Origin: Rubricoccus sp963708165
GTDB taxonomy: Bacteria; Bacteroidota; Rhodothermia; Rhodothermales; Rubricoccaceae
DNA: 64,000 bases
Assembly (NCBI GenBank): GCA_963708165.1
Contig: OY970187.1
Span: 1,674,001 to 1,738,000 of the forward strand
Direction of reading: 5' to 3'
The notes under the pieces are model-generated. The model was not told where the DNA came from. It ran no database searches and saw nothing but the letters and a program-made list of their open reading frames with translations. The position numbers were made by a program, and so were the translations under genes. Numbering within the stretch: position 1 is the stretch's first letter; each line of letters starts with the position of its first letter. Shown one piece after another: positions 52,553 through 61,462 of this stretch.

Positions 52553-54118
52553 GTGATCGTTGTCCTCTACATGCTGGCGGCTCTCTACGCCCTCGCCACG
52601 CTCGTGCTCGTCGTGCACGGCCTGCGCCTGCTCGGGCTGTCCATCGCGCGGCTGACGACGAGCCCCGCGCCTCTGGCGCCAGAGGCCGGGTCGCTAGAGG
52701 CTGGGTCGCCCGAGGCTGGGTCGCCAGAGGCCGGGTCGCCAGAGGCCGAGACATGGCCCCGCGTGTGCGTGCAACTTCCGGTCTACAACGAGGCCGCGGT
52801 CGTCGAGCGCGCCATCGCTGCCCTCGCCGCGCTGGACTACCCGGATCTGGAACTCCAAGTGCTCGACGATTCCACCGACGCCACGAGTGAGCGCGCTGCC
52901 TGCGCCGTGCGCCGGGTGCAGGCCTCTGGCGTGCGCGCGCAGCACATTCACCGCGATGCCCGAGACGGTTTCAAAGCGGGCGCCCTCGCAAACGGCATGG
53001 CGCACTCCCACGCCGAGCTGTTCGCCGTCTTCGACGCTGACTTTATCCCCGAGCCCGACACCCTCAAACGACTCGTCTCCGCGCTCGTCGCGGCGCCAGA
53101 GGCGGCCTTTGCGCAGGCGCGGTGGGCGCACCTCAACCGCGGCGCCTCGCGCCTGACGCGCGCGCAGGGTGCGCTGCTGGACCTCCACTTCGGCATCGAG
53201 CAGACTGGGCGCGGGCGCACCGGCCGCTTTCTGCCATTCAACGGGACGGCGGGCGTGTGGCGCCGCGATGCCATCGACGCCGCTGGCGGCTGGCGCGGCG
53301 ACACGCTCGCCGAAGACCTCGACCTCGCGCTTCGCGCGTGGATGGGCACCCCAGGCTCTGGTGACCCCGAAGCCTCTGGCGGCCCAGCGGCCTCTGGCGC
53401 CGCGCCCGCCAGAGGCGTGTTCGTGGAGGCGCTGGCCGTCCCCGCCGAGCTTCCGCCCGATCTGGGCGCGTGGCGCACGCAGCAGGCGCGCTGGGCCGAG
53501 GGTATGGCGGCGGTGACGCTCTTGCACGCCCGTCGCCTCTGGCGCGCGCCGCAGCCTCTCCTCCTGCGACTGCGCGCGCTGCTCGCCATTTCGGCATCGT
53601 TCTCCTATCCGGCGTTGCTGGCCGTGATCGTGCTGCATCCCGTTCTGGCCGCGTCGCAGGCGCTGGGCGTCGGTCCGGGCGAGGCGTTTTTTACCGCGCT
53701 CGGCGCGGGCTGGCTGGGGCTGATCGGCGCCGTGACGGCGCACGTCGTCGCGCAAGAGGCCATCGGGCCGCGAGAGTCTGGCCTCTGGCGCCGCGCCGCG
53801 GATCTCGCGCTGGGGCTCGCCGCGCCGGTCGCGCTCGCGCTGACGGGCACGCGCGCCGTGGGCCGCGCACTCGGGCGCCGCCGGACGCCCTTCGCGCGGA
53901 CACCCAAAGGCGGCGCCCGCGAGACCAAACCGACCAGCCGCGCCGAGATCGCGCTCGCGGTCTACGCGCTAGGTGCCGCCGCCATTCTTGCGGCCGTAGG
54001 CGCGTGGCTCGCGCTCGCGTTCCAGATCGTGTTCGCCGCAACACTCGTTCTCTCGGCCTGGGGCGAGGGAAGTGAAAGTGGAGACCGCGTGCGGCGCCCG
54101 ATTCCCGCCGCGCGCTGA
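52553..54118 (+). CDS. Family 2 glycosyltransferase, membrane-bound
   Basis: The 521-residue product starts with a membrane helix (IVVLYMLAALYALATLVLVVHGLRLLG). The GT2 domain has VCVQLPVYNEAAVVERAI, LEVQVLDDSTDATSE-like LELQVLDDSTDAT, FAVFDADFIPEPDTL (DxD), FNGTAGVWRRDAI and a QxxRW motif (QQARWAEGM). Four or more C-terminal helices follow. It resembles the cellulose-synthase-like glucosyltransferases of Bacteroidota. A tandem of five 15-bp repeat units follows the first helix. Start: GTG at 52553; 52544 and ATG 52571 are possible. Confidence 0.87.
   Translation: MIVVLYMLAALYALATLVLVVHGLRLLGLSIARLTTSPAPLAPEAGSLEAGSPEAGSPEAGSPEAETWPRVCVQLPVYNEAAVVERAIAALAALDYPDLELQVLDDSTDATSERAACAVRRVQASGVRAQHIHRDARDGFKAGALANGMAHSHAELFAVFDADFIPEPDTLKRLVSALVAAPEAAFAQARWAHLNRGASRLTRAQGALLDLHFGIEQTGRGRTGRFLPFNGTAGVWRRDAIDAAGGWRGDTLAEDLDLALRAWMGTPGSGDPEASGGPAASGAAPARGVFVEALAVPAELPPDLGAWRTQQARWAEGMAAVTLLHARRLWRAPQPLLLRLRALLAISASFSYPALLAVIVLHPVLAASQALGVGPGEAFFTALGAGWLGLIGAVTAHVVAQEAIGPRESGLWRRAADLALGLAAPVALALTGTRAVGRALGRRRTPFARTPKGGARETKPTSRAEIALAVYALGAAAILAAVGAWLALAFQIVFAATLVLSAWGEGSESGDRVRRPIPAAR
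52676..52750. repeat. Five tandem 15-bp units of the iterated repeat, partly degenerate
   Basis: Units with consensus tcgccagaggccggg repeat five times in frame (two copies have ctagag or cccgag) and encode EAGSP pentapeptides between the first helix and the GT2 domain. Confidence 0.9.
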
Positions 54119-54141
54119 ACAAAGCGGGAGCAGAGGCAGTT

Positions 54142-54149
54142 TACCTTCC
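54142..54149 (+). promoter_or_regulatory. Putative -7 box (TACCTTCC)
   Basis: TACCTTCC ends 19 bp before the ATG at 54169, close to the TAnCTTnG form. It may be an internal promoter for the TPR-anmK-ABC group. Confidence 0.35.
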
Positions 54150-54168
54150 GCTCCCACGCCCTCACCCG

Positions 54169-55137
54169 ATGTCACAGGATCCGTCCACACTCCCCACCGC
54201 TCTACAGGTCGCTGCGGGCCTGATCGCGGCTGGGCGTGCGACGGAGGCCGCGCGCGAGCTCAACGCGCTCGTCCGCGCCGCACCTACCTACGCCGCAGCC
54301 TACGTGTTGCTCGCCAAAGCACGCGAGGCCACCGATGACCGCGTGCGCGCCCTCGACGCGTGGCACCGCGCCTACTTCTTGGTGCCCAGCAGTCCACTCG
54401 TGCGGCGCGAGCGCCAGAGGCTGCTCGATACCCTCGTGCCACCTGCCGCGCCCGCAGCCGAAATGGCGCAGGTGCAACCCGCCGAGCCTCTGGCGCAGCC
54501 GACGCTGCCAGCCCGACCGCCCGTTCCAGAAGCTGATTCTGAGGCCTCTGGCGGCACGTCGCGCGCAGAGTCGCCCGAGGACGAGAGCAACGGCGAGCCC
54601 AGCGCTCCAATTCTCCCGCCTCTCCTCGAAGACGCCGAAGCCGATGACACAGCAGCGCCAGAGACCCGCACGGACGGCTGGACGCGCACGCAGAGCACCG
54701 ACACGGAGTACCTCCCGCCTCTGGCGCCCATTGAGACGCGCCCCGTCGAGGCGGAGACGCTAGAGGCTGGCGTGCCCGAAGATCTCGCGCCAGAGGACGA
54801 TGCGCTGGAAGACGTGGCGCCAGAGGCCGCTGGCGATGCCGTTCCCGGCGCGCTTCCGGGCATGGATGGGCTCGACAATGATCTGGACGCGCTCATCCGC
54901 GATCTGGAGCACGCGCCCCGCATCCGCCCCGACCCCGACTTCAAAGGGCCCGACGCGCTCGCGAGCGGGAACCAAACGGAGGAGATCGCCTCCGAAACCC
55001 TCGCGCAGATCTATGCCGCGCAGGAGAAGTACGCCGAGGCAGCGAGCGTCTACGAAACGCTGGCGCGACACAAGCCGCACCGCGAAGCCGAAATGCATCG
55101 CCTCGCCGACGAGATGCGCAGCCGCGCCGCACAGTGA
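54169..55137 (+). CDS. TPR-type protein with long acidic linker
   Basis: The 322-residue protein has a TPR-like N-terminal domain (LQVAAGLIAAGRATEAARELNALVRAAPTYAAAYVLLAKA), a ~150-residue Pro/Glu/Ala-rich linker full of repeat-encoded tripeptides, and a C-terminal TPR (ASETLAQIYAAQEKYAEAASVYETLARHKPH). Such proteins serve as protein-interaction scaffolds; the partner is unknown. The stop overlaps the anmK start as GTGA. Confidence 0.72.
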   Translation: MSQDPSTLPTALQVAAGLIAAGRATEAARELNALVRAAPTYAAAYVLLAKAREATDDRVRALDAWHRAYFLVPSSPLVRRERQRLLDTLVPPAAPAAEMAQVQPAEPLAQPTLPARPPVPEADSEASGGTSRAESPEDESNGEPSAPILPPLLEDAEADDTAAPETRTDGWTRTQSTDTEYLPPLAPIETRPVEAETLEAGVPEDLAPEDDALEDVAPEAAGDAVPGALPGMDGLDNDLDALIRDLEHAPRIRPDPDFKGPDALASGNQTEEIASETLAQIYAAQEKYAEAASVYETLARHKPHREAEMHRLADEMRSRAAQ

Positions 55138-56307
55138 GCCACCCCGTAGCCGACCTGTTCGGATCGCGCGAGCGCATCGTCGCGGGCCTCATGAGCGGCA
55201 CGTCGATGGACGGCATCGATGCGGCCATCGTGCGCATCTCGGGATCTGGCCGCGACGTGCAGATCGAAACGCTGGGCTTTGTCACCGAGGCGTATTCCGA
55301 AGACCTGTGCGCGAGGCTGGGCGCTCAGGTCGAAGCGGGCACATCGGACGTGCGAGGCCTAGCGCTCTTGCACGCCGCGCTCGCCGAGCGCTGGGCCGAG
55401 GCGGTCGGCGCAGCATTGGACAATGCAGGGCTCTCGCCAGAGGCTCTAGACGTGGTTGGTAGCCACGGCCAAACGGTACAGCACGTTCCAGAACCCGTAA
55501 GCATCGACGAGCGGCCGATTCGTGCGACGCTGCAGATCGGAGACCCGGCGCGGCTCGCGGCGCGACTGGGCGTGCCGGTTATCGCCGACTTCCGCTCGGC
55601 CGATGTCGCCCGCGGAGGGCAGGGCGCGCCTCTGGCGCCGTACCTGGACGACTGCGCGTTCGCGCACGCGAGCGAGACCCGTGGCCTTCTCAACCTGGGC
55701 GGCATCGCCAACCTCACCGTCTTGCCGGCCGGAGAAGGGCCGGAAGCCGCGCGCGCCTTCGACACCGGCCCCGCCAACATGCTCGCCGACGCGCTCACGC
55801 AGCGCCTCACGGGCCAGCCCTACGACCGCGACGGCCAGCTCGCTGGGGGTGGCACACCCGACCTCGCGCTCGTTCGCGACTTGCTGGAAGCGCCTGTCTT
55901 TCGCCAGCTTCCGCCCAAGTCCACCGGCCGCGAAGCCTTCGGCGCGGACTACGCCGACATGCTCGTCGCCAGAGGCCCGAGCGATCCCGCCGACCTCGTC
56001 GCGACGGCGCTCGCACTCACTGCGCACTCCATCGCGGACGCAGTCGAGCGGTTCGTGCCACAGCGCCTGGACCGCGTGCTCGCCTCTGGCGGCGGCGTCC
56101 ACAACCGCACGTTGATGGAGCTACTGGCCGAGGCCCTCCCCTGCCCCGTCGAGACGACACGAGGCCTCGGGCGTAGACCCCGACGCGAAAGAAGCCATCC
56201 TGTTCGCGCTTCTCGCGCACGAATGGGCGAACGGCGTGCGTACGGGCCTTCCCGGCGTCACCGGCGCCTCTGGCGCCGCGATGCAGGGCGCGCTCTACCT
56301 CCCCTGA
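55134..56307 (+). pseudogene. anmK: Anhydro-N-acetylmuramic acid kinase AnmK, frameshifted near the end
   Basis: From GTG 55134 the protein has IVAGLMSGTSMDGIDAAIV (ATP-binding), VGSHGQTVQHVP, RGLLNLGGIANLTVLP, FDTGPANMLAD and VLASGGGVHNRTLM. It phosphorylates anhydroMurNAc to MurNAc-6-phosphate, feeding MurQ. At about 56158-56163 one base too many shifts the frame. The correct frame continues EASGVDPDAKEAILFALLAHEWANG and ends LYLP at 56307, overlapping the ABC gene start as TGATG. In the wrong frame it runs into the ABC gene. Only the last ~48 residues are affected. Confidence 0.9.
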
Positions 56308-57380
56308 TGCTGCTCGACGTTCACTGCCTGACCAAGTCCTTCTCGGACGGCGTGCTGCCGGTCGTGAACGGGCTGTCGTTTGGCGTGGAGGAAGGCGAGT
56401 TGCTCGCGATCCTCGGCCCCTCGGGCTGCGGCAAAACGACCGCGCTCCGTGTCATCGCGGGATTCCTCCCCGCCGACCGTGGCCGGATCACGCTGGGCGG
56501 CACGCCTCTGGCGGACGACGGCGTCCACACGCCGCCCGAGAAGCGCGAGATCGGCTTCGTGTTTCAGGACCACGCGCTGTTTCCGCACCTCTCGGTCCAG
56601 AAAAACGTCGAGTTCGGTCTGCGCGGCTGGAACCGGCGCCAGAAGCAAGAACGCGCCGCCGAGGTGCTCAAACTCGTCGGCCTGAGCGGTCTCGCGGCCC
56701 GTTCGCCAGAGGCGCTCTCGGGAGGGCAGCAGCAGCGCGTGGCGCTCGCGCGCGCACTGGCGCCACGTCCGCGTCTCTTGCTCCTAGACGAGCCGTTTTC
56801 CGGTCTGGACGCCCTGCTTCGCCACGAGATGCAAGGCACGCTTCGGGCCACGCTCCGCGCCGAGGGCACGACGGCCATCCTCGTCACGCACGACCAGGAG
56901 GAAGCCCTGCAAGTCGCCGACCGCGTCGCGGTCATGCAAGCGGGCCGCATCGACCAGATCGGCACGCCAGAGGCGATCTATGCCACGCCGCGCACGCTGT
57001 TCGTGGCGCAGTTCTTGGGCCAGACCAACCTCACGCTCGCCGAGGCCTCTGGCGCAAGCGCCGAGACGCCCTTCGGCACGCTCCGCCTCCACCGCGAGGC
57101 CGAGGGCACCGTGCTCGTCGCGCTCCGCCCCGAGCACGTCTCTATCGCCCGCGAGACCGCGCCCGAGTCGCAGGCCAACACGCCAGAGGCCTCTGGTAGC
57201 GGCGTGGGCGTCGTTGTGGACCGCGCCTACAAAGGGCACGACGTGACCTACCGCGTGCAACTCGACCCATTCGGGATCGACTGCCTGGTGCACTCGCCAG
57301 AGGCTGGGTTCGCGGTCGGTGACCGGGTGCGCGTGCGGGCGACCGCGCCCGCCGTCGTGCTGGACAAAGCGGGGGCATGA
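56307..57380 (+). CDS. ABC transporter ATP-binding protein (Fe3+/spermidine/putrescine type)
   Basis: The 357-residue ATPase has Walker A GPSGCGKTTALR, Q-loop FVFQDHALFPHLS, signature LSGGQQQRVALARAL, Walker B LLLLDEPFSGLD and H-loop LVTHDQEEAL. A C-terminal TOBE domain follows (VLVALRPEHVSI). The type is that of FbpC/PotA/CysA importers. No permease or binding protein lies in the window, so the partners are elsewhere. Two repeat copies lie in the TOBE region. It starts within the anmK stop and overlaps the next gene by ATGA. Confidence 0.9.
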   Translation: MLLDVHCLTKSFSDGVLPVVNGLSFGVEEGELLAILGPSGCGKTTALRVIAGFLPADRGRITLGGTPLADDGVHTPPEKREIGFVFQDHALFPHLSVQKNVEFGLRGWNRRQKQERAAEVLKLVGLSGLAARSPEALSGGQQQRVALARALAPRPRLLLLDEPFSGLDALLRHEMQGTLRATLRAEGTTAILVTHDQEEALQVADRVAVMQAGRIDQIGTPEAIYATPRTLFVAQFLGQTNLTLAEASGASAETPFGTLRLHREAEGTVLVALRPEHVSIARETAPESQANTPEASGSGVGVVVDRAYKGHDVTYRVQLDPFGIDCLVHSPEAGFAVGDRVRVRATAPAVVLDKAGA

Positions 57381-57859
57381 CGCCAGAGGCCACATCCGCC
57401 TCTGGCGAGCCGCTGAAACGTCGGCGGTGGCCGGTCGTGCTGGGCGTGGCGGCAGCGGCTCTGCTCGCGGTCGCCGTGCTCGTCACGCGAGACCAGAGCC
57501 GCTTCCAGCCCGATACGGGCGAGATGGAAGAGATCGCGGGCGTGGCACTCGAAGCCCCTCGTTACGTCTCGTCCAGTGCGTGGAGCCGGTGGACGCGCGA
57601 AGCGCGGGTGTGGAGGAGATATTGGACGCAGCCACTCCCAAACCAAATGGCGGTGCAGCCGCGGGAAAACACGTGGACGTACCCGTTCGAGGCGTCCGCG
57701 TCCTACCGCCCACCGGAGACGAGCAACCTCGCGTGCCACGGCGGAAACGAATTCCCCCTGACGTGCGAAAGCGTCGCTGCCGAGCGCTGGTTCTACGTCG
57801 TGGAGTTTGACGCCAGCACCGGACGCGGCCTGTTTACTGCGGGGCTCCTGACGAGGTAG
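57377..57859 (+). CDS. Membrane-anchored hypothetical protein
   Basis: The 160-residue protein has one N-terminal helix (WPVVLGVAAAALLAVAVLV) after a short basic repeat-encoded lead. The periplasmic part carries SAWSRWTREARVWRRYWTQPL and a Cys pair (LACHGGNEFPLTC) that could form a disulfide. No family is recognised. It is coupled to the ABC gene by ATGA, but nothing else connects the two. Confidence 0.6.
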   Translation: MTPEATSASGEPLKRRRWPVVLGVAAAALLAVAVLVTRDQSRFQPDTGEMEEIAGVALEAPRYVSSSAWSRWTREARVWRRYWTQPLPNQMAVQPRENTWTYPFEASASYRPPETSNLACHGGNEFPLTCESVAAERWFYVVEFDASTGRGLFTAGLLTR

Positions 57860-57876
57860 CCTCTGGCGCCAGAGGC
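57859..57876. repeat. Perfect 18-bp repeat palindrome
   Basis: GCCTCTGGCGCCAGAGGC starts on the last base of the plus-strand stop codon and fills the 33-bp gap between two convergent genes. A further imperfect copy follows. Confidence 0.9.
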
Positions 57877-57892
57877 CTGGGAGCGCCAGGGG

Positions 57893-58402
57893 CTACAGCG
57901 ACTCGCGCAGCGCGTCCAGCCAGTCGGCGGCGCGCTCGGCGAGATCCAGCCATTCGGGCGAGGCGGGCGCGTCGCCAGAGGCTGGGAGCGCGTCGGGCTC
58001 GGTCGCGAGGTGGTTGGCGCTTCGGGCCACGATGCGGGCCTCTTCGATCACCGCCAGAGGCACCTCGGCGTGGAGGCTGAGCAGCTTCTGGTGCGCCCGG
58101 CGGGCGTCGCGCGCGAGGTCATCGAGAAGCAGCCGGTCCTCGAACGCCTGCGCGAGCGAGGCGGCGCGGCTCAGTTCCGCCTCGGCCATCACGCTGCGCA
58201 GACGCAGACGCGCGATGTGCGAGCCTATATCCGCTATTAGCAGCCCCAGGTCCTCGCGCGCGGCCTCTGGCGCTTCCAGCGTGGTCGGGTCCGCACCCGC
58301 GCGGCGCTCGTGGATGGAGCGGGCAGCGGCCAGAGCCGTGCGCGCGGCCGCGACGAGCGCGAGCGCGTGCAGGGCGACGGCAGGATGCGTGTGATCGCGC
58401 AT
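57893..58402 (-). CDS. Helical hypothetical protein
   Basis: The 169-residue product from ATG 58402 is almost entirely alpha-helical, Ala/Leu/Arg-rich, with heptad-like stretches (LALVAAARTALAAARSIHERR, ARDARRAHQKLLSLHAEVPLAVIEEARIV). It resembles small four-helix bundles. It has no signal or membrane segment. No family is recognised. Confidence 0.6.
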   Translation of the reverse strand: MRDHTHPAVALHALALVAAARTALAAARSIHERRAGADPTTLEAPEAAREDLGLLIADIGSHIARLRLRSVMAEAELSRAASLAQAFEDRLLLDDLARDARRAHQKLLSLHAEVPLAVIEEARIVARSANHLATEPDALPASGDAPASPEWLDLAERAADWLDALRESL

Positions 58403-58455
58403 GGGTCGGTAGCCTCTGGCGGCGTGCATCACGCCAGAGGCGAGACGCAGAGGAC

Positions 58456-59118
58456 CTAGACTTCGAGGTAGCGGAGAAACTCAGCCGCGCGCGATTCGAG
58501 ATCGCTGTCGGCCTCGTCGAACACGCCGACGACGCCGATGCCGTGGTGCGTGAGCAGGTGCCGCACGCGCGAGGTGTCGGTCACGTTGAGCTTGAGCGTG
58601 ATGCGGACGTGGCCGGTCGATGCGTCGTCCTCGGTCGAAATGGAGAGGATGCGGACGCCGCTGCTCTCGATCAGATGCGCCATCTGCGCCAGCGATACAT
58701 CATGGCGGCCCATCTCCGCGACGACGATGGCGCCGTCCTCTTCGGTCGCGAGCATGTGCGCGAGCTGGCCGAACACGTCGCGCCGCGAGACGAGCCCGCG
58801 GTAGGTGCCGTCCTCGTCTGCGATGGGCAGCGAGACCAGGTCATGCTCGCGCATGAGATGCGCGGCGTCGAACACGTGCGTCTCTGGCGTAGCCGAGACC
58901 GGCGCACCGTACTGAGCGAGCGAGCCCAAGAGGGTCCGCGGGTCGGGATGGTCCAGGAGCGCGACCTCGCTAACGGCTGCCGAGAGCATACCGGCGTCGT
59001 CCACGACGGGCATCGTGGCCAGGCCCTCCTCTTCCAGGCGGAGCAATGCGTCCGCGATGGAATCGGCGGACGAGAGCGCAGGGGCGGGGCTAAGGAGTGT
59101 CTGGACGGTCATGGGCAT
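58456..59118 (-). CDS. CBS-domain protein with ACT-like tail
   Basis: The 220-residue protein has a CBS pair: residues 1-60 (VQTLLSPAPALSSADSIADALLRLEEEGLATMPVVDDAGML) and 75-130 (APVSATPETHVFDAAHLMREHDLVSLPIADEDGTYRGLVSRRDVF). A C-terminal ACT-like part follows (GRHDVSLAQMAHLIESSGVRILSISTEDD). CBS pairs bind adenosine nucleotides and regulate partner proteins. ATG at 59118 or 59112 is possible. A -7-like TAGCTTTT lies 29 bp upstream. Confidence 0.85.
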   Translation of the reverse strand: MPMTVQTLLSPAPALSSADSIADALLRLEEEGLATMPVVDDAGMLSAAVSEVALLDHPDPRTLLGSLAQYGAPVSATPETHVFDAAHLMREHDLVSLPIADEDGTYRGLVSRRDVFGQLAHMLATEEDGAIVVAEMGRHDVSLAQMAHLIESSGVRILSISTEDDASTGHVRITLKLNVTDTSRVRHLLTHHGIGVVGVFDEADSDLESRAAEFLRYLEV

Positions 59119-59146
59119 AGGGCCACAGGCACGAGAGTGCCGCTGT

Positions 59147-59154
59147 AAAAGCTA
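59147..59154 (-). promoter_or_regulatory. Putative -7 box (TAGCTTTT) of the CBS gene
   Basis: TAGCTTTT on the minus strand lies 29 bp before the start at 59118, identical to the element before the SxtJ gene. Confidence 0.45.
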
Positions 59155-59318
59155 GACGCGCAAGAGGCGTACCGGGTCTCGCGGATCGCGACAAACCCCA
59201 GACCGTTCGGGAGTTGCTCAGGACCGTTCGCGGAGGCAGTCGCCAGAGGCAAGTCTCGGGGCGAGTCTGGCACGCTCTGCGGCCAGTTGAATCGACCCGC
59301 GCGAGGAGCTTCTGGCGG

Positions 59319-60704
59319 CTAGGCCGCGCCGTCGCCAGAGGCCTCTGGCGTGGCGTCCGGGTGCGTCTCGCCGCGCCACGAGAGGTGCTCGAAGTGGAGC
59401 AGCATCCGGGCCAGTTCGGGCGCGTTTTTGGGCGATGCGCGGTAATGAATGCGCATGACCGGCTTCACGGCTCCGTCGTCGCCAGAGGCGTACCCGACGG
59501 ACTCGTCGAGGATTTCGGCGGTGCGGTGCATGTGCGCGAGAGCCTTGGCCTCGGTCATGGGCAGGAGGGCCGTCCGCTCGGAGTAGTCGCTCTCCACGAC
59601 CTCGATGGTTTTCTCGCGCAGCGTGTCCAGGCCGATGCCTCGAAGGGCGGAGACAAACACAGCGTCGTCACCGTGCTCGGCGCGGAGCGCGGTGAGCAAT
59701 CCGCGTTCTTCAAGAGCGTCCACTTTGTTGAACACCAGGAGCGTCGGTTTGTCCTCGGCGCCCAACTCCTTGAGCGTCTCGCGGACGACCGCGATGTGGT
59801 CCTCGAAGTACTCGTGCGTGGCGTCCACGACGTGCAGCAGCACGTCGGCCTCGCGTGTTTCGTCCAGCGTGCTCTTGAAGCTTTCTACGAGCGCGTGGGG
59901 CAGCTTGCGGATAAACCCGACCGTGTCGGAGAGCAGCACGAACTTGTTGGGCGCGAACTGCACCTGCCGCGTGGTCGCGTCGAGCGTGGCGAAGAGGCGG
60001 TCTTCGGCGAGCACCTCGGCGTCGGAGAGCGCATTCATGAGGGTGCTCTTGCCCGCGTTGGTGTAGCCCACGAGCGCGACGCGCGTCTCGCCTGCGCGGT
60101 TTTTCCGCTGCGTCGTCCTCTGGCGGTCGATGCGTTCCAGCTGGTCTTTGAGGACCGCGATGCGCTTGCCGATAAGGCGCCGGTCGGTCTCGATCTGCGT
60201 CTCACCCGGACCGCGCATACCGATGCCGCCTTTCTGGCGCTCCAGGTGGGTCCAGGCGCGCGTCAGGCGCGAGCGGAGGTACTGAAGCTGGGCCAATTCG
60301 ACCTGCGCGCGGCTCTGCGACGAGCGGGCGCGGCGGGCGAAGATGTCCAGGATGAGCCCGGAGCGGTCCACCAGCTTGACCTCGTTTTCCTGGCTGGCAA
60401 TGGCTTTCTCGATGTTGCGGATCTGGACCGGCGTCAGGTCGTCGTCGAAGACGACCAGATCGGCGCTGTGGCGCAGAACGGTCTCTTTCAACTCTTCGAG
60501 CTTGCCCTTGCCGACGTACGTCGTCGTTTTGAGGCGCGGCAGGTTCTGCGTCACAATCGCGACCGTATCGGCGCCCGCGGTGTCGGTTAGCAGTTCGAGT
60601 TCTTCGATGCCTTCGGCGAACTCGTCGGTCGTGATGTCGGGGGTGCTCACGCCGACGAGGACGGCGGTCTCGCGCGTGGTTCGGGTCGTCGGTCGGTCGG
60701 TCAA
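59319..60704 (-). CDS. hflX: GTPase HflX
   Basis: The protein (about 461 residues) has the HflX N-terminal domain (TYVGKGKLEELKETV, VVFDDDLTPVQIRNIE), the linker GGIGMRGPGETQIETDRR and the G domain: G1 GYTNAGKST, G3 DTVGFI, G4 NKVD, G5 VSAL. HflX binds the 50S subunit, splits stalled ribosomes and can act in heat stress. The start is uncertain; TTG at 60704 is chosen because sequence upstream is Arg-rich and crosses a repeat palindrome. The C-terminus ends in a repeat-encoded DATPEASGDGAA. Confidence 0.92.
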   Translation of the reverse strand: MTDRPTTRTTRETAVLVGVSTPDITTDEFAEGIEELELLTDTAGADTVAIVTQNLPRLKTTTYVGKGKLEELKETVLRHSADLVVFDDDLTPVQIRNIEKAIASQENEVKLVDRSGLILDIFARRARSSQSRAQVELAQLQYLRSRLTRAWTHLERQKGGIGMRGPGETQIETDRRLIGKRIAVLKDQLERIDRQRTTQRKNRAGETRVALVGYTNAGKSTLMNALSDAEVLAEDRLFATLDATTRQVQFAPNKFVLLSDTVGFIRKLPHALVESFKSTLDETREADVLLHVVDATHEYFEDHIAVVRETLKELGAEDKPTLLVFNKVDALEERGLLTALRAEHGDDAVFVSALRGIGLDTLREKTIEVVESDYSERTALLPMTEAKALAHMHRTAEILDESVGYASGDDGAVKPVMRIHYRASPKNAPELARMLLHFEHLSWRGETHPDATPEASGDGAA

Positions 60705-60756
60705 GCGGTCGCGTTTGTGTCGTTGTCCTGTACAACGCGCCGCGCCCCCGAGGGTT

Positions 60757-60774
60757 GCCTCTGGCGCCAGAGGC
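60757..60774. repeat. Perfect 18-bp repeat palindrome
   Basis: GCCTCTGGCGCCAGAGGC lies in the gap between hflX and the aspartyl protease gene, with further single copies at about 60790 and 60809. Confidence 0.9.
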
Positions 60775-60802
60775 GGCTGTGAACGCGCCCTCTGGCGGGG
60801 CG

Positions 60803-61171
60803 CTATCGCGCCAGAGGCTGGAGTGTGACGGCGCCGCCCGGGACCACATCGACGGACAGGCGGTAGCCGCGTAACCGCCGGGTACCGATCAAAGCATCGC
60901 TGAGAGACGAAGCGTAAGCGGTGGTCCAACGGCCGTCCCAGAACACGTCCACCTCGTGGAGATCGGCCAGAATGCGCCGACCGTCTGCAAGGATAGACTC
61001 TCCTGTGTGTGAACGTGGCGCGTCCAGTTCCGCGATGATCTCGGAGGGCAGGACTAGCTCGCCATCGAATCCTGTATCGATCACCATCTCTACCTCGCGC
61101 TCAACACCCTCACCATCTCGGAACGTCAAGACGAGGTGCGGTGTGAGGTTTGCATACGTCGAGCCCGTCAC
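60803..61171 (-). CDS. Clan AA (retropepsin-like) aspartic protease
   Basis: The 122-residue protein starts at GTG 61171 with TGSTYANLTPHLVLTFRDG and has the catalytic VIDTGFDGELVLP (~32-44, DTG). A flap-type region and the second motif RGYRLSVDVVPGG follow. One Asp per chain indicates an active homodimer. The GTG overlaps the upstream stop as GTGA; a longer start at 61228 would overlap that gene by 61 bp. Function: proteolysis of unknown substrates. Confidence 0.78.
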   Translation of the reverse strand: MTGSTYANLTPHLVLTFRDGEGVEREVEMVIDTGFDGELVLPSEIIAELDAPRSHTGESILADGRRILADLHEVDVFWDGRWTTAYASSLSDALIGTRRLRGYRLSVDVVPGGAVTLQPLAR

Positions 61172-61425
61172 GCGCTTCTCTTTCGGCCGTGAGAGTGCGC
61201 GGCGGAGGAGTCCGTCCGGCGTAACCACGTCTGAGCCTCAGCGTGGCGAGCCTTCAAGCGCGAGACCGCTTCCCTCTCATCGGCGTGGATGACGTAATCC
61301 TCCGTGTCGATGTCGATCGCGACAAAGCGGCTCGGGGTGACGCTTTCGAGAGTGGGTGCCACCTTCTCGTGGAAGATGAGTTCTCCACGGCGCCGGTATT
61401 CAGGGAGTGGATATTTGCGTTCCAT
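61168..61425 (-). CDS. Small partner of the aspartic protease
   Basis: The 85-residue protein reads MERKYPLPEYRRRGELIFHEKVAPTLESVTPSRFVAIDIDTEDYVIHADEREAVSRLKARHAEAQTWLRR. The pattern FVAIDIDTxDYxIxxDExxAxxRLxxR is common in small bacterial proteins paired with clan AA proteases. The tail (TDSSAAHSHGRKRSA) departs from the usual VGSRxVHRFG, hinting at a slip in the last codons. It is coupled to the protease by a 4-bp overlap. Role unknown. Confidence 0.65.
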   Translation of the reverse strand: MERKYPLPEYRRRGELIFHEKVAPTLESVTPSRFVAIDIDTEDYVIHADEREAVSRLKARHAEAQTWLRRTDSSAAHSHGRKRSA

Positions 61426-61462
61426 GTCTGTGTTTGGGCGTGTTTAGGCACAGGATACGGCG

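Noticed and set aside
55134..57380. Single AnmK-ABC fusion protein
   Set aside because: The joint frame exists only because of the AnmK frameshift; the correct frame has a stop at 56307 overlapping the ABC start.
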